Source: Lolium rigidum (Eukaryota > Streptophyta > Magnoliopsida > Poales > Poaceae). Taken from it: a DNA stretch of 64,000 nucleotides. A model generated the notes under the pieces. It did not search any database. It had not been told where the DNA came from and saw nothing but the letters and a program-made list of their open reading frames with translations. Position 1 is the stretch's first letter; every line of letters starts with the position of its first letter. The DNA is taken from the NCBI RefSeq assembly GCF_022539505.1, contig NC_061514.1, forward strand, positions 218,635,837 through 218,699,836. The letters are read 5' to 3'. A program made the position numbers and the translations under genes. Shown here in pieces: positions 12,455-23,046 of the stretch.

Positions 12455-12761
12455 AGCACCACCTTGGACTCGCACCACCTTACCGTAGGGCGATGAGATA
12501 GGCCCCCTTTTGCGATGCGAGTAGACTTGTGATGATGGTTCTATGAAACCATTCTTTTGGCTGTGTTGTATGAGACTTATGTGTGATGATGTATGCTACA
12601 TTGTGCCATCGGCACCCTCGCTATGCTATGCTATCATTTGCCTACTTTGCATTTGTTGCGCCCGTTTTAGAATTTCCGTTTTTATTTGCAATCCCTCCCC
12701 TTTTAAGTGGCTGCCCATCTACTTGTTCCTATTTGTAAATCTGAATCCACCCTTCTTCGAG

Positions 12762-13069
12762 ATGGTGGAAACCCGTAGAGGAGACCACAAGCGGGGCAAA
12801 CCGAGACCCCCTCCACCTCCACCTCCCGACCCTACCATGGCTCAACTCCCGCGTATGATGATGGAAGACCGTGAGGCAGCCCGTGCGGAGCGTCAAGCTA
12901 ATCTTGCTACTCTTCAAGCACCTCACTCAGCTTGCTACCGGTAACGCCAACAACAATAATGGCGGGGATGGAAATGGAGACCCCCGCTCCAAGCTGAAGG
13001 ATTTTCAAAGCACCAACCCACCCGTCTTCTCCAAGTGCACCGAACCCCTCGACGCCGATGATTGGCTTC
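12762..13069 (+). pseudogene. gag: Element A gag, N-terminal fragment cut by gap
   Basis: The frame starts MVETRRGDHKRGK, runs through a Pro-rich stretch and MMMEDREAARAERQANLATLQ, and then shifts. An extra G at about 12919 moves the reading into the frame that continues HLTQLATGNANNNNG and ends PPVFSKCTEPLDADDWL at the assembly gap. The order ERAERQANLA, then N-rich, then FSK-EPLDADDW matches the gag start of element B and of Tekay/Del-type grass gypsy elements. The capsid core and zinc knuckle would lie beyond the gap. 12455-12761 between ORF1 and gag is non-coding. Confidence 0.75.
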
Positions 13070-13169
13070 NNNNNNNNNNNNNNNNNNNNNNNNNNNNNNN
13101 NNNNNNNNNNNNNNNNNNNNNNNNNNNNNNNNNNNNNNNNNNNNNNNNNNNNNNNNNNNNNNNNNNNNN
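13070..13169. other. Assembly gap, exactly 100 N
   Basis: The round length suggests a placeholder of unknown true size. The left flank is gag of element A, and the right flank is the 3' end of an unrelated LTR, so the flanks do not continue each other. Any ORF drawn across it is an artefact. Confidence 0.95.
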
Positions 13170-13513
13170 TGAAATACAATTCTGTTGCAATACTTGTTTT
13201 TACTATTTTCTCTGCAAACAATCATCTTCCACACAATACGGTTAATCCTTTGTTACGGCAAGCCGGTGAGATTGACAACCTCACTTGTTTCGTTGGGGCA
13301 AAGTACTTTGGTTGTGTTGTGCGGGTTCCACGTTGGCGCCGGAATCTCCGGTGTTGCGCCGCACTACATCCCGCCGCCATCAACCTTCAACGTGCTTCTT
13401 GGCTCCTCCTGGTTCGATAAACCTTGGTTTCTTTCTGAGGGAAAACTTGCTGCTGTGCGCATCATACCTTCCTCTTGGGGTTGCCCAACGAACGTGTGAA
13501 ATACACGCCATCA
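13170..13513 (+). mobile_element. 3' end of a TGATACGTC-type gypsy LTR
   Basis: The last 344 bp of an LTR, ending in CGCCATCA at 13513, match the end of the more complete LTR at 30070-31664. Shared stretches include GCAAGCCGGTGAGATTGACA, TTCAACGTGCTTCTTGGCTC and TTCCTCTTGGGGTT. The 5' part lies in or beyond the gap. It appears to be inserted into the minus-strand LTR that follows. Confidence 0.75.
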
Positions 13514-14307
13514 GTGCACTAGTGACAAGCATTAAACACAACAAGATTGCAGCAACAATAACTTCACAAACTTTATAGATAGACTAATCATAATGTAACA
13601 ATCCATCGGATCCCAACAAACACAACACCGATTACATCAGATGAATCTCAATCATGTGAGGCAGCTCATGAGATCATTGTATTGAAGTACATGGGAGAGA
13701 GAGTACCAACTAGCTACAGCTAGAACCCGTAGTCCATGGGGCAACTACTCACGGAGCATGATGGAGGCGGTGGCGTTGATGGAGATGGCTTCCGGAGGCA
13801 CTTCCCCGTCCCGGCGGCGTGCCAGAACAGAGATTCTGTCTCCCGAATTGGAGTTTCGCGATGGCGGCGGCGCCCCTGGAGTCTTTCTAGAGTTTCGTCA
13901 ATTGGTATCGCGTTTTTAGGTCGCATGGGCTTATATAGGCGAAGAGGCGGCGCGGGAGGGGCACCAGGGCGCCCTCCCCACCTGGTGGCGCGGCCAGGCA
14001 TGGGCCCGCGCCCAGGTGTGGTGTGGTGGCCCCCTGGCCCGCCTCCGACTCTCCTTCGGTGTTCTGGAACCTTCCGGGAAAAATAAGATATTTGGTCTTC
14101 GTTTCGTCGAATTCTGAGAATATTGCCCGAACAGCCTTTACGGAACCAAAAACAACGAGAAAACAGAGACCGGCACTTCGGCATCTTGTTAATAGGTTAA
14201 TTCCGGAAAATGCATGAAATCATCATAAAGTGTGAGCAAAACATGTAGGTATTGTCATAAAACTAGCATGGAACATCAGAAATTATAGATACGTTGGAGA
14301 CGTATCA
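13514..14307 (-). mobile_element. 5' portion of a TGATACGTC-type gypsy LTR, minus strand
   Basis: Read on the minus strand from 14307 it begins TGATACGTCTCCAACGTATC and runs through AACCTATTAACAAGATGCCG, a GC-rich block, and a TATA box (CTATATAAGC, near 13930). It breaks off at 13514, where the plus-strand LTR end abuts it. The start and TATA layout match the solo LTR at 20013-21329, though it is a different copy. The right edge at 14307 cuts into a family-B LTR. Confidence 0.72.
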
Positions 14308-17300
14308 GACACTCACATGCTCTCTCTCTCTCTGGTAAAATTCAACGTGCCAGACCTTGTCACTCACTCTCCCCTCACTCGCCTGCACGCGCTGGACACG
14401 GTGGTCGACGAGTTGGTGCACCACACGCGCCAGAACACGCGACGCCCAGACACGCCCAGGCGTGCCATGCCACGCCAGAGCGTGCACGGCGAGCGCCACA
14501 TACGCGCACGGGCATGACGTCGCCCGACCAACTCCGTTGACCCCTTTGCTCTCTCTCTACGCCACCAGCACCGCCACGACACCAGCAACGCCATAGACAC
14601 GTCCACTGGCCCGCGGGAACCCTGTACACGACGCAATGGTCGATGCCATCCGCCGCAGTACTGCGCGCCTCCGTCACGCGCCCGTCCTCATCTCCGCCTC
14701 GTTTTCACCGCGATCAAGCCCTGTGTCACCACCAGGACCACGCCAACCCCTCTGCATCATCGCCAGTCCACCAGCTCCCCTGTAGCGACATCGCCATGAC
14801 CACCACCTCCGCAGCACCTCGGCCTCGCCTCGCCGCTATAAAAGGAGGGCTCCCCGCTCCAAATCAACCACACCAACAGCTTCCCCTCTCCTCTCTCGCC
14901 CTCCTTGACCTCTCTCTGCTTGACATTGCCCACCGTAGACCACCAATTGCCTCATCGCTGCCCGTGCTCCGCCGCAGAAGCTCGCTGGAGATAGACGCCA
15001 TCCCCGGAGACGCCACTGCTACCAGGAGGTCCGCCGTCTTCGACAACGTCGCCGCAGCCCATCACCGACGATCGCTGCGCCGCCGGTGAGCCGTCGACCC
15101 CCTCCCCTCGCCGCGCCAGAGCTCCCCTCTCGCTGTCGACGACGATGAACGTGATCCGTTGGATCATGTTCTAATCGTGCGGCGTGGATTAGAACAAACC
15201 GGTTCGCGTTTGATGAGTGACTGACGGGTGGAGCGCACCCTGTCAGGCAGCCCACGCGTGCTGGACGCGTGGTGGGCTGGCCTTTGCGTTTTTAAACGGA
15301 TTAGGCCCAGTTTCGTTTCCCGCCAGCCCACTTAATTCAAATTCGACTTTTCAGTTATTTCCAATATAGCTTACTGGTTCCATGTTCAAAATTGAATAGT
15401 TTCAAATCCACTGGGCCAAATTTGATGAATTTGGTATTGTTGGGAAGCTTATGAAAAGCTCTATCCAACCCCACTGGTCTCACCCTTAGTTTCGTTGTAG
15501 AATTAATGTGACAAAAATAACAAGGCAGAGACTTTTGTAACTTCAAACAATTATTAAAAATCAACCCTAAGTGATTTTGAGTTGATTCCAACTCTCATAA
15601 ATCACATTTCACATACTCTACATGTTTATATAAAAACATCACATAGTTGTTTGTATGATCATGGACTATAGCAAGAGAATGGCTATGTAGCTATTTCTAG
15701 TCCATTTAAATTTATCCAAAATTATTTTTTAATTAGTATGAGAGGTTTCCTCTCATTTAAATCATGGTCCTAAGCAATTCAAAGTGAGGTGTTGACTTGG
15801 TCTATATAATATCATAATGGATTACTTAGAGACATTAAATTGTTGTAAGATTAAGATTTAAATTGTATGAGGTTAGTACCTCATTTAAATCATTTTTCCC
15901 AAATAATAGATATGAGGTGTTGACCTTGATCAACATAAATTCATACCTTATTATTATTTGAGGAAATTAAATTGTAAAAAGATTTAATGAGAGGAAATTA
16001 TTTCTCTCTTACAAGTTTTCCTAACACACAAGCCAACCCCTTTTAATTAGGGTTATGATGAATGAATAGCTTGTGTGAACCAGGTGTGTGATTAGTATAG
16101 CCTGAAGACTTGCTTGGTGATTGTATACTTCGTATTCGATTTTAGATGCTAATACCGAGGAGTACCAGGAGGAGGAGGTCTACTTCCAGGAAGAAGAAGA
16201 CCACTTTGATCAGTACACCAACCAAGGCAAGCTAATATTCTTGCAAGCTACCTTAGTGCAAAGCTCTCCTTGAGCAAGGCACCATTGCCCTATTAACTTA
16301 TGTTTCACTTTACAAATCCCAGTTTTATCTCTCAAAGCTTTACTTTGCTTTACAAGATTACTTGTATAGTTAACTTGAGTCTAGTTGTGAAGTAGTACAA
16401 GAGTATCAAAGTTAGCCTAGAAAGCTACAAGCTAGTTAGCACCCCTCATGCTTAGTTGCTAGTGCTAAATTAAAAATGACTACTCTAGTTGGGAACTTGT
16501 GAAACTTTTGAATTATGAAAACCTTGGAATGATGAGTCATTCTATTGAGAGATTTTGAAGGTGAATATGACTTGAAGGATATGGTGTTTTTGATGAAAAC
16601 TGATGATTGGGTTCGGATGCGATACCATTCCAATTCTTAAGTACCCCCACAATACCTGATTATGGGTAAGGCTTTAGCTGGAAATTTATGTGTCTTAGTA
16701 TGGGTTCCCTCTGAACAAGCGTCATAGAGGTTATGCCGAGGCTGCCTCCGTTGAAAGTGAAATGACGTGAAATAAGGTGAATGTACGACCCAAGCCCTGT
16801 GCAGTTCCCGGGATAACAGTTGGCTATCACCGGGAGGCCAAGCTCATGGGGAGAGGTGCCTATACTAGGGTGTGTAAGTGAAAGGTTAATGGTTGATGAT
16901 CCGCATACTGAGTTATGATTATTCAGGGTTATCCCTGACGGATGTATTCAAATGTTGTGGCACAAGTGTGCAACCTCTGCAGAGTGTAAACCTATTCGAA
17001 TAGCCGCATCCGCGGTCATGGACAGTTGGAAAGGCCATACTGTTCCGTCATCACAACTTTTACAAAAGGGTGACTTGTGGTTTGAATTGGAAAGGTGGCT
17101 TTGTTTTGAATCACAACAGAGTTGTGGGAATGACACTAATATTCCCACTTGAGTTAGTTAGCATATGAGGAGTCTTTTACTAAAGTGTTTATGAACTAAA
17201 ATTGGCTTTATGCAAATAACCTAGAGCTTAGCATACTTTCCCTCAAATTGTTAGTGCTTACACTGGTATTAGTTTGCGAGTACTTGAAAGTACTCACGGC

Positions 17301-17649
17301 TGTGTCCCTAGCTATTCAAATGGCCAGACTATGAAGCTGAACAGCAGTATGAAGATGACGGCCAACAGGACGTCTACGACAACTAGGAGCTTCTCCGACG
17401 TCAAGCGTTGCACTGTGGAATAGATAGTCCACTACTACTTCGCTTCCGCTACGTATTATGTAATGATCATTAGATCAAGTGTTGTAATGAGACTAGATCA
17501 TGTGATCCTTTTTATGTAATGACTACTATGGTGTTGTAATGAATGATGACTCTATCATATTGAACTGTTATGTCTCGCAAAAACAATCTTCCTGGGATTG
17601 CGATGTATGGCATAATAGGCATCTGGACTTAAAAATCCGGGTGTTGACA
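14308..17649 (+). mobile_element. 5'-truncated LTR of gypsy family B
   Basis: This segment is homologous to roughly the last 3.3 kb of the LTR at 34006-38226, including the ends AATCCGGGTGTTGACA at both copies. It has the TATA box GCTATAAAAGG (14833-14843), a GC-rich leader, an AT-rich intron-like part, the purine-rich block, the conserved CTCTGCAGAGTGTAAACC block and the GAGTAC hairpin. The first 0.9 kb is missing and is replaced by the minus-strand TGATACGTC LTR. No PBS follows, so it is either a 3' LTR or a solo remnant. A possible target-site base string ATTTG follows at 17650-17654 but cannot be paired. A (CT)n microsatellite sits at about 14321-14336. Confidence 0.8.
15086..17386 (+). 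other. Spliced-module candidate in the truncated family-B LTR
   Basis: The donor CCG|GTGAGC is at 15086. An 81 bp block, 16146-16226, follows TTTTAG and ends CAAG|GCAAGC. The hairpin GAGTACTT-GA-AAGTACTC is at 17278-17295, and the acceptor GGCCAG ends at 17327. The acidic frame of the joined blocks reads EEYQEEEVYFQEEEDHF, DQYTNQ, then DYEAEQQYEDDGQQDVYDN, and stops at TAG 17384-17386. Block length is the same as in LTR A (81 bp) and three less than in LTR B (78 bp). The alternative basic frame is also open. Confidence 0.5.
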
Positions 17650-18516
17650 ATTTGCCTCCAGATCTGGCAGGGTGGCGATCTGGAGGAGGAAGAAGGATTT
17701 GACGAAACCGTGCGCACAGATTGATAGATCTTCACACGGCGGTTCAGGCGGTGCTGGTGGCGTGGCTAGGGGCGGCCGGAGCTGGCCGGAGCGTGGCGGC
17801 GACGCTATCGCCACGCAGTCGACTGAGCGGTTAGTGTTAGGGTTAGAAGTGAGCGAGAGAGAGTGGAGTGGGCCGACACGGTCGACTCGGGCCGAGTTGG
17901 TCTGACTCGACCAGGTGGCCTAGCCAGTGGGACCCGCAGGGGTATTTTAGTCTTTTGACTTAGGGTTTGATTTAATTCAAATTTGAATTTAAATCTTATA
18001 CTATAAAAATTGCAAATAAATCCAGAATAACTCCAAAAATTCAATAAAAATATGAATAATTCATAGAAAATATTCCTTAACCAAAATAAAATATGAAATG
18101 AAATAATTAATGAGGATTCAAATTTAAGAATTTTGAATATTAAATCCTTAATAGAAGATTCAAATTTGCAATATCCTTGAATATATAAAATCAAGGAAAA
18201 TTCCAAATCACTTTACAATTTCCAAAATTCTATAATTCCAAAAATAAATATATTCTTTTATTATTAACCTTTTATTTAAGGTTAATATTTTCCAAAGGAA
18301 ATTCTATTAATACTAAACCTTTTCTTTTATAAGAAAAACAATATAAAAGGATTATAAATTACTGCCTAAGGCATAAATATTAATACTAAACCTAATTCAT
18401 CCAAATGTTAATAAGAACTCCGGGGAAAAGGGTTTCAACACAAAATAATGCACCCAAGCATGCATCATTTGGATTTTATAACATTTTCATTACCGGACAA
18501 TGATGCTTCTTTATAG

Positions 18517-19694
18517 AACCCGAGGTCCAGGTTCCATCCAACGCATGGAACTGCACTATCTCGCAGTCACCAGGCAAGTTCACTCTTGCTCATGTCATCT
18601 TGATTATGTTCTATCAATTTACTCGCAAAGCTATATACTTATCACTCCTGGATTAAAAATGAAATGTTACTTTTCCAATTATGAATATGACTACGTAGCT
18701 GGCAATGGAATCATGGTATGTGTTGATGGTGGAGGTTCCATTGCAAGGGTTGTAATCATTTAGGACTAATCACCAATGTCGTCTAGTGATTCTAGCGCCG
18801 TACATTTCGCGTTAAGATCTATAATGGCTTTGGGAAGTCAGATGTATATTTTCCCTCTCGCATATCAATGGACTAGTGATAAGTGTTGCCTATATCGGTC
18901 TATCTATTTGGTAAAGGTGAGGACATGGGTCTAGAACGGTCTACCAATAGATACAGGAGAGGGCATGCTTATTAAAGGTCTATGAAGGATTGTAGGGGTT
19001 GTCCGGGTCGGTCTATCTATGGTGTATACGGCAGGGCATAAGAATTATTCGGAACGGTCTACCTTAATGGTATAGGTGAGAACAAATGCATGGGTCGGTC
19101 TACCTATAGATAAAGGGCAGGACGGACTTACAAAAGGGTGGGTCTGCGGGGTCGCGGAGAAGGAAGTGATTGGCTTGGTTCTTATGCCGGGCCTCACACC
19201 AAGGAAGTGTGGACGGGAAAGTACACTCATTTGGCAACAAGGATAAGTTCTCTTATGGGAACAGTAACACACCTTTGCAGAGTATATTAAATTGTGGCTT
19301 GTCACTCCCAGTTCCAGGAAGGGAACTACGAACACGGCAGGAAAAGAAGTGCGTGAAGTTCTGGTCAACCTGTGAAGACTGGCGGGCATAGTTTTCAATA
19401 TAAAACAAACCTTTTGAAGAAATGTTTGCGAAACATGCATTGACCTAAGATTTTTTGATCAATGGTCGTAGCTAGAGCATCAAACACCTTTTATCTTTTA
19501 AACTTGTTGAGTACCTCTGTACTCACTTTCTTTCAACACCCTTGCTAGACTGTGACAATGAAGTGGAGGCCAACGACGGAGCACCGAAAGGGGACTACGA
19601 ACTGGTCTACGAGGAACCTGATCTGTCCGGAGGAGTGGAAGGCGTGGACTACGGGATAGTCTACGGAGTTGACAAAAATGGGGCGGAGGAGTAG
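18517..19694 (+). other. Spliced-module candidate in LTR C
   Basis: A 57 bp block, 18517-18573, lies between TTTATAG and CAG|GCAAGT, a perfect GC-type donor. The hairpin TGAGTAC-CTCT-GTACTCA is at 19508-19525, and the acceptor TTGCTAG ends at 19548. In the frame that matches the other LTRs the joined blocks read EPEVQVPSNAWNCTISQSP and then an acidic stretch (DCDNEVEANDGAPKGDY...DKNGAEE), with the stop at TAG 19692-19694. The block has the same length as in element D (57 bp) although the sequences differ. The upstream leader and first donor were not identified in this truncated copy. Confidence 0.5.
18896..19130 (+). repeat. Degenerate tandem repeat, period about 40 bp
   Basis: Units starting at CGGTCTA near 18896, 18936, 19009, 19055 and 19096 share CGGTCTAYCTATAG, then AYAGG, then GRCATG, with a degraded unit near 18978. 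The related LTR of element D carries a different 68 bp duplication at the equivalent place. Confidence 0.6.
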
Positions 19695-20007
19695 TGTTCT
19701 ACCATAGTTATCTTAGAGCCGAGCAACGTAGTGGCATACTTAAATAAGTTGCTGAGCTCAGTTTGAACTTTATGTTGAGTTGTAAGAGTTCTGTATTATT
19801 ATCATAGGTGTTCTCATCGGACGTGTGAGAATACCAACTTGTTAATACCATGTTTGTAATATAATCTGGAGTCTTATGACCTGCAATGTTTCTGTTGTAC
19901 CACTCTGAGGGATGTGATATTTTTGAAGAAGTCCCTTCATGAAGATCATATCAATGACTCGTATACTACAACATGCACTGGTATGTTGGGTCACCGCATC
20001 GTCCGAC

Positions 20008-20012
20008 CTCGC
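20008..20012 (+). other. Target-site duplication CTCGC, left copy
   Basis: CTCGC directly precedes the solo LTR and is repeated at 21330-21334. Five bases is the length typical of gypsy integrases. Confidence 0.85.
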
Positions 20013-21329
20013 TGATACGTCTCCAACGTATCTATAATTTCTGATGTTCCATGCTTATATTATACCAATTGCTACATGTTTTATATACACTTTATATCAT
20101 TTTTATGCATTTTCCAGGACTAACCTATTAACAAGATGCCGAAGTGACAGTTCCTGTTTTCTGCTATTTTTGGTTCCAGAAAATTACTTCTGCGAATATT
20201 CTCGGAATTGCGCGAAACAAAAGGCCACGTCCCTATTTTTCCAGAAGCTTCACGGAGTCCGAAGGAGAGACGAAGGGGGGCCACGAGCTGGCCACCTCAT
20301 AGGGTGGCGCGTCCCCACCTTCTGCCGCGCCGCCAGGTGGGGTGGGCCCCTCGAGACTCCACCGACGCTGCCCCTTCGCCTATATATTGCCCCAGATGTG
20401 AAAACCCTAAAGAAGCCAGTCATATTCCACCAAGGGTTCCGCAGCGCCGCCGCCATCGACGACAAGTTTCGGGGGACAGAATCTCTGTTCCGGCACGCCG
20501 TCGGGACGGGGAATTGCCCCCGGAGTCATCTCCATCGACACCACCACCATCTTCATCGCCGCTGCTGACTCCCATGATGAGGAGGGAGTAGTTCTCCCCC
20601 GAGGCTGAGGGCTCTACCGGTAGCTATGTGGTTCATCTCTTTCTCCCATGGTGTGATCTTTATGTGATCATGAGCTTTGTAATCTAGTTGATTATGTAGA
20701 TGTTACTCTTGTCTATTATGCACTCTAGAGGTTACTTTAATATGAACTCCGGAGTCACTCTCCACGGTGTGATGGTGACACTGTGTGCATCGTGTGTGAT
20801 TCCTTTATGACGTTGTGGAGCTTGTTTACTCCGGCTTGAGGTGTGCTTTTGCAGCCCTACACAATGAATGGTGTTTGTTATCCAACAAGAGAGTGTTTGA
20901 GAGTAGCATTTATTTGTTCAATTATGTGATCATTGTTGAGAGTGTCCACTAGTGAAAGTATGATCCCTAGGCCTTGTTTCTAAGCATTGAAACACCGTTT
21001 CCAACAAGTTCTGCTACATGTTCACTTGCTGCCATTTTTATTTCAGATTGCAATTACTACCTATAATCATCCATATTACTTGTATTTCACTATCTCTTCG
21101 CCGAACTAGTGCACCTATACATCTGACAAGTGTATTAGGTGTGTTGGGGACACAAGAGACTTCTTGTATCTTAATTGCTGGGTTGCTTGAGAGGGATATC
21201 TTTGACCTCTACCTCCCTGAGTTCGATAAACCTTGGGTGATTCACTTAAGGGAAACTTGCTGGTTCTACGAACCTCTGCTCTTGGAGGCCCAACACTGTC
21301 TACAGGAATAGAAGCGTGTGTAGACATCA
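20013..21329 (+). mobile_element. Solo LTR of a TGATACGTC-type gypsy element
   Basis: The segment runs from TGATACGTCTCCAACGTATC to GTAGACATCA and is flanked by a perfect CTCGC duplication. A lone LTR between intact target repeats is the product of recombination between the two LTRs of one insertion. Inside are AACCTATTAACAAGATGCCG, a GC-rich promoter block with the TATA box CCTATATATTG (near 20380), and a terminal part resembling the ends at 13513 and 31664 (GTTCGATAAACCTTGG). It interrupts the 65 bp repeat array of a Tat-type element, so it is younger than that element. No coding sequence is present. Confidence 0.9.
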
Positions 21330-21343
21330 CTCGCCGTTCACCA

Positions 21344-21700
21344 CGCTCGAGGACTCAGCGCGCTACAGACGGCGCTACTTGTCGGCCGCCAACCTCGCCA
21401 CCCGCCACGCTCGGGGACTCGGCGCGCTACAGATGGCGCTACTCGCCGGTCGCCCAACCTCGCCACTCGCCATGCTCGGGAACTCAGTGCGCTACAGACA
21501 ATGCTACTCGCCGGCTTCCCGACCTCGCCACCCGCCACGCTCGGGGACTCGGCGCGCTCCCGGAAGCGCCACTCGGCGGTCGCCCGAGCTCGCCACTCGC
21601 CATGCTCGGGGACTCGGCGCGCTCCAGACAGCGCCACTCGCTGGTCGCCCGAGCTCAGGGACTCGGCGTGCCTCCGATAGCGCCACACGCCGAATGGCTC
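21344..21700 (+). repeat. Tandem array, period 65 bp, about five copies
   Basis: Unit starts at about 21344, 21408, 21473, 21538, 21603 and a partial near 21651 give spacings of 64-65 bp. Each unit has GCTCGGGGACTCGGCGCGCT, then a CAGACNGCGC segment, then CGCCGGTCGCC and CTCGCCACTCGCCA. Alternate units look more alike (CACGCTCG versus CATGCTCG), suggesting a 130 bp higher-order period. Confidence 0.8.
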
Positions 21701-21797
21701 TCGTCAACTGGCTCTCATCGACTGGCTCTCGCCGGCTGGTTCACGCCGACTAGTTCACGCCGACTGGTTTACGCCGACTGGCTCGTCTCGACTGCCA
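21692..21797 (+). repeat. Tandem array, period 14 bp
   Basis: About seven units of the form GACTGGYTCNCGCC follow one another without gaps (unit starts 21706, 21720, 21734, 21748, 21762, 21776 and 21790). It directly follows the 65 bp array. Confidence 0.75.
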
Positions 21798-21919
21798 CCT
21801 GTTTCACGATTGATTCCTCTATTTCAGGAGCTCGCCGCCCATTCACCACAGTCCGTCGCCAAGACTCTCCGCGCCCTGACTCAAACCCGCCCCGAATCCA
21901 CGACGCGCTCGGGGACTAT

Positions 21920-22405
21920 TGATGGCGATACGCCCTAGGGGGCCCATCACCCAGCTCACTCGCCAGATGAATAGAGCCTAGGCCAGCTCCAGTCGGTGGG
22001 CGACTAGGCCAAACGCCCTAGCGACTCAAGCCCGGAGCGACTGGATCTGCAGAAGGCTCATGAAGGAAGCATAGTGGCCTAAACGGGCTTATACATGTAA
22101 ATCTTAGGTGGCTGCATATATAAAGCCAATAGGGGTACCTCCTTGAGGACAGATTCCCACACATGATCTCTCATTAGATACAATCTCCCTCCTCCGCCTC
22201 CGGCGGCTACCACAAAGCAAGTTGCCTAATGCTAGCGACAGGTATGATCATAGTGATTTATAGCAGGACATAGCGATCCTCTACCGAGGGGACGTGAACC
22301 TGGGTACATCGTGTGCCAATCTAGTTCCCGGATTCTCCTACGCCGCCTTGATCTACACCTCTCATGTGCTACCCCGTAGCATCTGCCGTGGTTAAAACCT
22401 CGACA
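21920..22405 (+). mobile_element. LTR of a Tat-type gypsy element, plus orientation
   Basis: It begins TGATGGCGATACGCCC after a polypurine-like tract and ends CCTCGACA. A TATA box (CATATATAAAG, 22115-22125) and a downstream leader containing GAACCTGGGTACATCGTGTG are typical for short LTRs of this group. At 486 bp it is a normal Tat LTR size. Its last eight bases match those of the next LTR in the opposite orientation. Confidence 0.7.
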
Positions 22406-22407
22406 GC

Positions 22408-22951
22408 TGTCGAGGGTACTCCTCGGCAATGCCCTCTGTATGGCGCTTAGGGTAGATGGAATCCTGTAGGCTGACACGAGACATCGGTTACCAGACAAGC
22501 GGGGAGACCGATTTACCCAGGTTCGGGGCCCTCGATGAGGTAAAACCCTTACGTCCTGCCTGTCTGATCTTGATTATGAAAATATTGGGTTACAATGGGG
22601 TGCCAAAGGTTTCGGCTGTGATCTCGTCGAGAGATTAAGTTCTGTATGACCTAGTTCTAGACTTGTGGTGGCTAAGTTTACTAGGTTTGCGTGTGTGTCC
22701 CTCGGCAGCCCCTCTCCTAGCCCTTATATTGGGGGCCAGGTCTCGAGAGTACTGTCCGGGTACGACTAGGTTACATAGAACCCTAGATCTAAACTTCCCT
22801 TGTTTTCTTCGTCTTCTTGCCTTGTGCTTCAAGAATTCTTCTTAGGAACCGACGTAGAGGCCCACCTGACCTTCGAGTTCCTTCATGGGCCCCTGGCTGG
22901 GCCGCAAGAGGTAGCGCAACATTAGTTACCCGAAGGGTAATGCCCACATCA
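22408..22951 (-). mobile_element. 3' LTR of a minus-strand Tat-type gypsy element
   Basis: On the minus strand it starts TGATGTGGGCATTACCC at 22951 and ends CCTCGACA at 22408. The minus-strand sequence just before it (CTCAGGGCTAC) is the polypurine tract. A TATA-like AATATAAGGG lies at 22721-22730. The internal region of this element runs rightwards to the gap at 29838, so its orientation is opposite to the neighbouring LTR. Confidence 0.75.
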
Positions 22952-23046
22952 GTAGCCCTGAGTGACTGGCCGAAGATACTTCGAGCAGGGACTAAAGCAT
23001 GTCTTCTGTCTCGATTGATAAATCTTGACCTCCTCGTAGGAGTAGC

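Larger units (their letters stand above)
17650..19998 (+). mobile_element. Truncated gypsy LTR, family C (related to element D)
   Basis: The right end reads GTTGGGTCACCGCA, matching the end of the LTR of element D (GGTCACCACA in that element's orientation). At 19180-19380 the two share long stretches such as CCGGGCCTCACACCA, GAAGTGTGGACGGGAA and CTCTTATGGG. The left part begins in a GC-rich stretch, passes through AT-rich intron-like sequence (17950-18500), and holds a 40 bp repeat array and the GAGTAC hairpin module. The start of the LTR is missing, apparently lost at the junction with the family-B LTR. No coding sequence is present. Confidence 0.68.
21330..21919 (+). mobile_element. 3' non-coding region of a Tat-type gypsy element, with repeats
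   Basis: This is GC-rich repeat sequence ending in the polypurine-like GCTCGGGGACTAT directly before an LTR start. Long non-coding 3' regions with CTCGGGGACT-type repeats before the 3' LTR are usual in Tat/RIRE2-type grass gypsy elements. The gag-pol part is not present, because truncated LTR C lies to the left. The first 12 bases of this region are at 20001-20012, before the solo LTR. The 229-codon frame over the repeats is a by-product of their composition. Confidence 0.65.

Noticed and set aside
12871..13245. ORFs crossing the first N run, and at 29693-29979 across the second
   Set aside because: They contain unknown residues for the whole gap and join unrelated sequences. They cannot be real.
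21233..21922. 229-codon ORF over the 65 bp repeat array
   Set aside because: The repeat length is not a multiple of three, several frames are open, and the frame enters from the solo LTR. It is a composition artefact.
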